6,677 nt of DNA, from contig JAGLQM010000046.1 in the NCBI GenBank assembly GCA_023136815.1, forward strand, positions 1-6,677, given 5' to 3'. Below, in pieces: positions 5,792 through 6,677 of the stretch. Positions within the stretch are counted from its first letter, which is position 1. Each line of letters opens with the position of its first letter. The notes under the pieces were generated by a model. That model was not told where the DNA came from. It was given only the letters and a program-made list of their open reading frames with translations, and ran no database searches. Position numbers and translations under genes: made by a program. Source of the DNA: Thermoplasmata archaeon. Its GTDB lineage: Archaea > Thermoplasmatota > Thermoplasmata > SG8-5.

Positions 5792-5797
5792 CTCCCC
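5792..5797 (-). promoter_or_regulatory. Shine-Dalgarno site of the surface-protein gene
   Basis: On the minus strand GGGGAG lies 5 bases before ATG 5786, in a leader of about 15 bases predicted from the TATA box. It supports this start codon, and no other start codon lies close upstream in frame. Confidence 0.6.
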
Positions 5798-5822
5798 ATT
5801 TGTATTTATGTGAAGTTATACC

Positions 5823-5837
5823 TTATATAATTTATTT
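5823..5837 (-). promoter_or_regulatory. TATA box and purine-rich BRE of the surface operon
   Basis: On the minus strand AAATAAA is followed by TTATATAA (centre about 5826). The expected transcription start is about 25 bases downstream, near 5801, leaving a short leader that carries the GGGGAG ribosome site. Position and sequence both fit an archaeal promoter well. Confidence 0.6.
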
Positions 5838-5920
5838 GATATATTGTTGTAATATAAATAGATTATCATCAGATTCATCAAAAATCATATCCATAAAAAG
5901 AAAGAAAATTTAATCAAGCA

Positions 5921-5933
5921 AAGCCTTAAATCA
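5921..5933 (+). promoter_or_regulatory. Candidate BRE/TATA for the nuclease gene
   Basis: AAGCCTTAAATCA resembles a BRE followed by a CTTAAATC TATA-like box. Its centre is about 25 bases before ATG 5953, as for a leaderless transcript from that codon. It shares the AT-rich divergent spacer (5787-5952) with the surface-operon promoter. The rest of that spacer holds AT-rich sequence with no further feature I can support. Confidence 0.45.
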
Positions 5934-5952
5934 TATTCCTCGTTTATTCTGA

Positions 5953-6677
5953 ATGAGGAAGATCATGGAAGAAAGAAAATACCCATTCTCATGGGAACCT
6001 GGCTGGTCCTTTTCCCGCATGAACACGCTTCGAAGCTGTCTGAGAATGTATTGGTACGATTATTATGGAAAAAGATTCGCACCGGAGCATGAGAAGAACA
6101 TAATAATGGAGCTTAGCCAGCTATCAAGAATTCCTTTTGAACTTGGAAATTCGGTCCATAATACAATTGCTGAAATTTTGAAGGACCTTCGAATTCATGG
6201 AAAGCCAATATCCCTGGAAGAGGCAAAGGAAACAGCCGTTAACAAGTTCGAGATACTGGTGCAGAACAAGCCGCTGATTGAAAAGAGGCTGGGATTCAAG
6301 CTCAGTCCAGAGGAGCGGGACAAGATACACGGCCAGATAAAGACCAGCATGACCACGTTTTATGGTTCTAAATGGCTCACCATGATGCAGGATATGCCCA
6401 GGGATATGTGGGATAACTGGCATATTGACCCTGATGGGTATGGGGAGTTCCGTATTGAAGGAAAGAAGGCATATGCTAAACCGGACTTACTTTTCGAGTA
6501 TAAAGATGGAAGACACTACCTTGTGGAATGGAAGACTGGCAAGCCTCACAGGGATGAGAATATGTTTCAGGTTCAGGCATATCTTTTCTACGCTAAAGAT
6601 ATTCTGGGGCTAGATTTGGAGAATACCGTGGGAGTGGTTCAGTATCTCACATATCCATCTGAAAAGCCCATTGAGGT
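5953..6677 (+). CDS. PD-(D/E)XK nuclease family protein (RecB/Cas4-like), 5' part only
   Basis: The first 241 residues are visible before the right edge. The N-terminus has the SFSRMNTLRSCLRMYWYDYYG block (19-39) typical of this superfamily, followed by GNSVHNTIAEIL (65-76) with motif His69. The catalytic core reads KPDLLF with Asp178, then VEWKTGK with Glu192 and Lys194 (the E-x-K signature), then QVQAYLFYA with Gln206/Gln208 and Tyr210. These residues bind metal and cut DNA in RecB, AddB and Cas4 relatives. A single N-terminal Cys29 is visible; the C-terminal cysteines needed for a Cas4/AddB-type iron-sulfur cluster would lie off the window. About 109 residues separate His69 from Asp178. 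The start is ambiguous: ATG 5953 fits a leaderless promoter, while ATG 5965 has GAGG 6 bases upstream. Likely role: DNA repair or a mobile-element or defence nuclease, undecidable here. Confidence 0.88.
   Translation, partial: MRKIMEERKYPFSWEPGWSFSRMNTLRSCLRMYWYDYYGKRFAPEHEKNIIMELSQLSRIPFELGNSVHNTIAEILKDLRIHGKPISLEEAKETAVNKFEILVQNKPLIEKRLGFKLSPEERDKIHGQIKTSMTTFYGSKWLTMMQDMPRDMWDNWHIDPDGYGEFRIEGKKAYAKPDLLFEYKDGRHYLVEWKTGKPHRDENMFQVQAYLFYAKDILGLDLENTVGVVQYLTYPSEKPIE

Noticed and set aside
5787..5952. Possible small RNA or CRISPR leader in the AT-rich spacer
   Set aside because: No repeats, stem-loops or T-tract ends could be seen; back-to-back promoters explain the AT-richness.
5953..6677. Calling the nuclease Cas4
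   Set aside because: The visible part has only the general superfamily core, no CRISPR array or cas gene is in the window, and the cysteine cluster region is not visible.

Overview
The window looks archaeal, and most likely from a moderately AT-rich euryarchaeon. A Thermoplasmatota-like lineage is my guess, but the sequence alone does not prove it. The archaeal signs are an MptA/FolE2-type GTP cyclohydrolase, an archaeal DUF1947-plus-PUA RNA-binding protein, a surface protein ending in a PEF-CTERM-like sorting signal, and TATA boxes about 25 bases before several start codons, which implies leaderless mRNAs. Shine-Dalgarno sequences appear mainly before genes inside operons or genes with a short leader. 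I see no tRNA, rRNA, CRISPR array, insertion sequence or integration site.

Left part (1-1888): the 5' end of mptA runs leftward off the window. It is divergent from a complete cytoplasmic glycerophosphodiester phosphodiesterase (341-1033). A good TATA box (1037-1046) then leads into a compact two-gene operon. Its first gene encodes a small Zn-ribbon protein of unknown function (1069-1467). One base separates it from a PPC/DUF296 protein (1469-1888), which has a strong GGAGG ribosome site.

Middle part (1885-5786, all minus strand): the PPC gene meets a convergent DUF1947-PUA protein with a 4-base stop-codon overlap. To its right lies a two-gene operon read leftward. The first gene encodes a 794-residue cell-surface protein with an N-terminal membrane segment, three CBM9/DOMON-like beta-sandwich modules, an Ig-like spacer and a C-terminal PEF-CTERM-like anchor. 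An ATGA overlap couples it to a 332-residue protein with an N-terminal Zn-ribbon, two membrane segments and a very acidic cytoplasmic tail. This pair is the least explained and most interesting item: it looks like an outward-facing, possibly glycan-binding surface module made together with an inward-facing membrane partner.

Right part (5787-6677): an AT-rich divergent promoter region of about 166 bases separates the surface operon from the 5' part of a PD-(D/E)XK (RecB/Cas4-like) nuclease gene, which runs off the right edge. There is no gene-free stretch longer than 300 bases. Genes are tightly packed, and every intergenic gap is accounted for by promoters or start-site signals.
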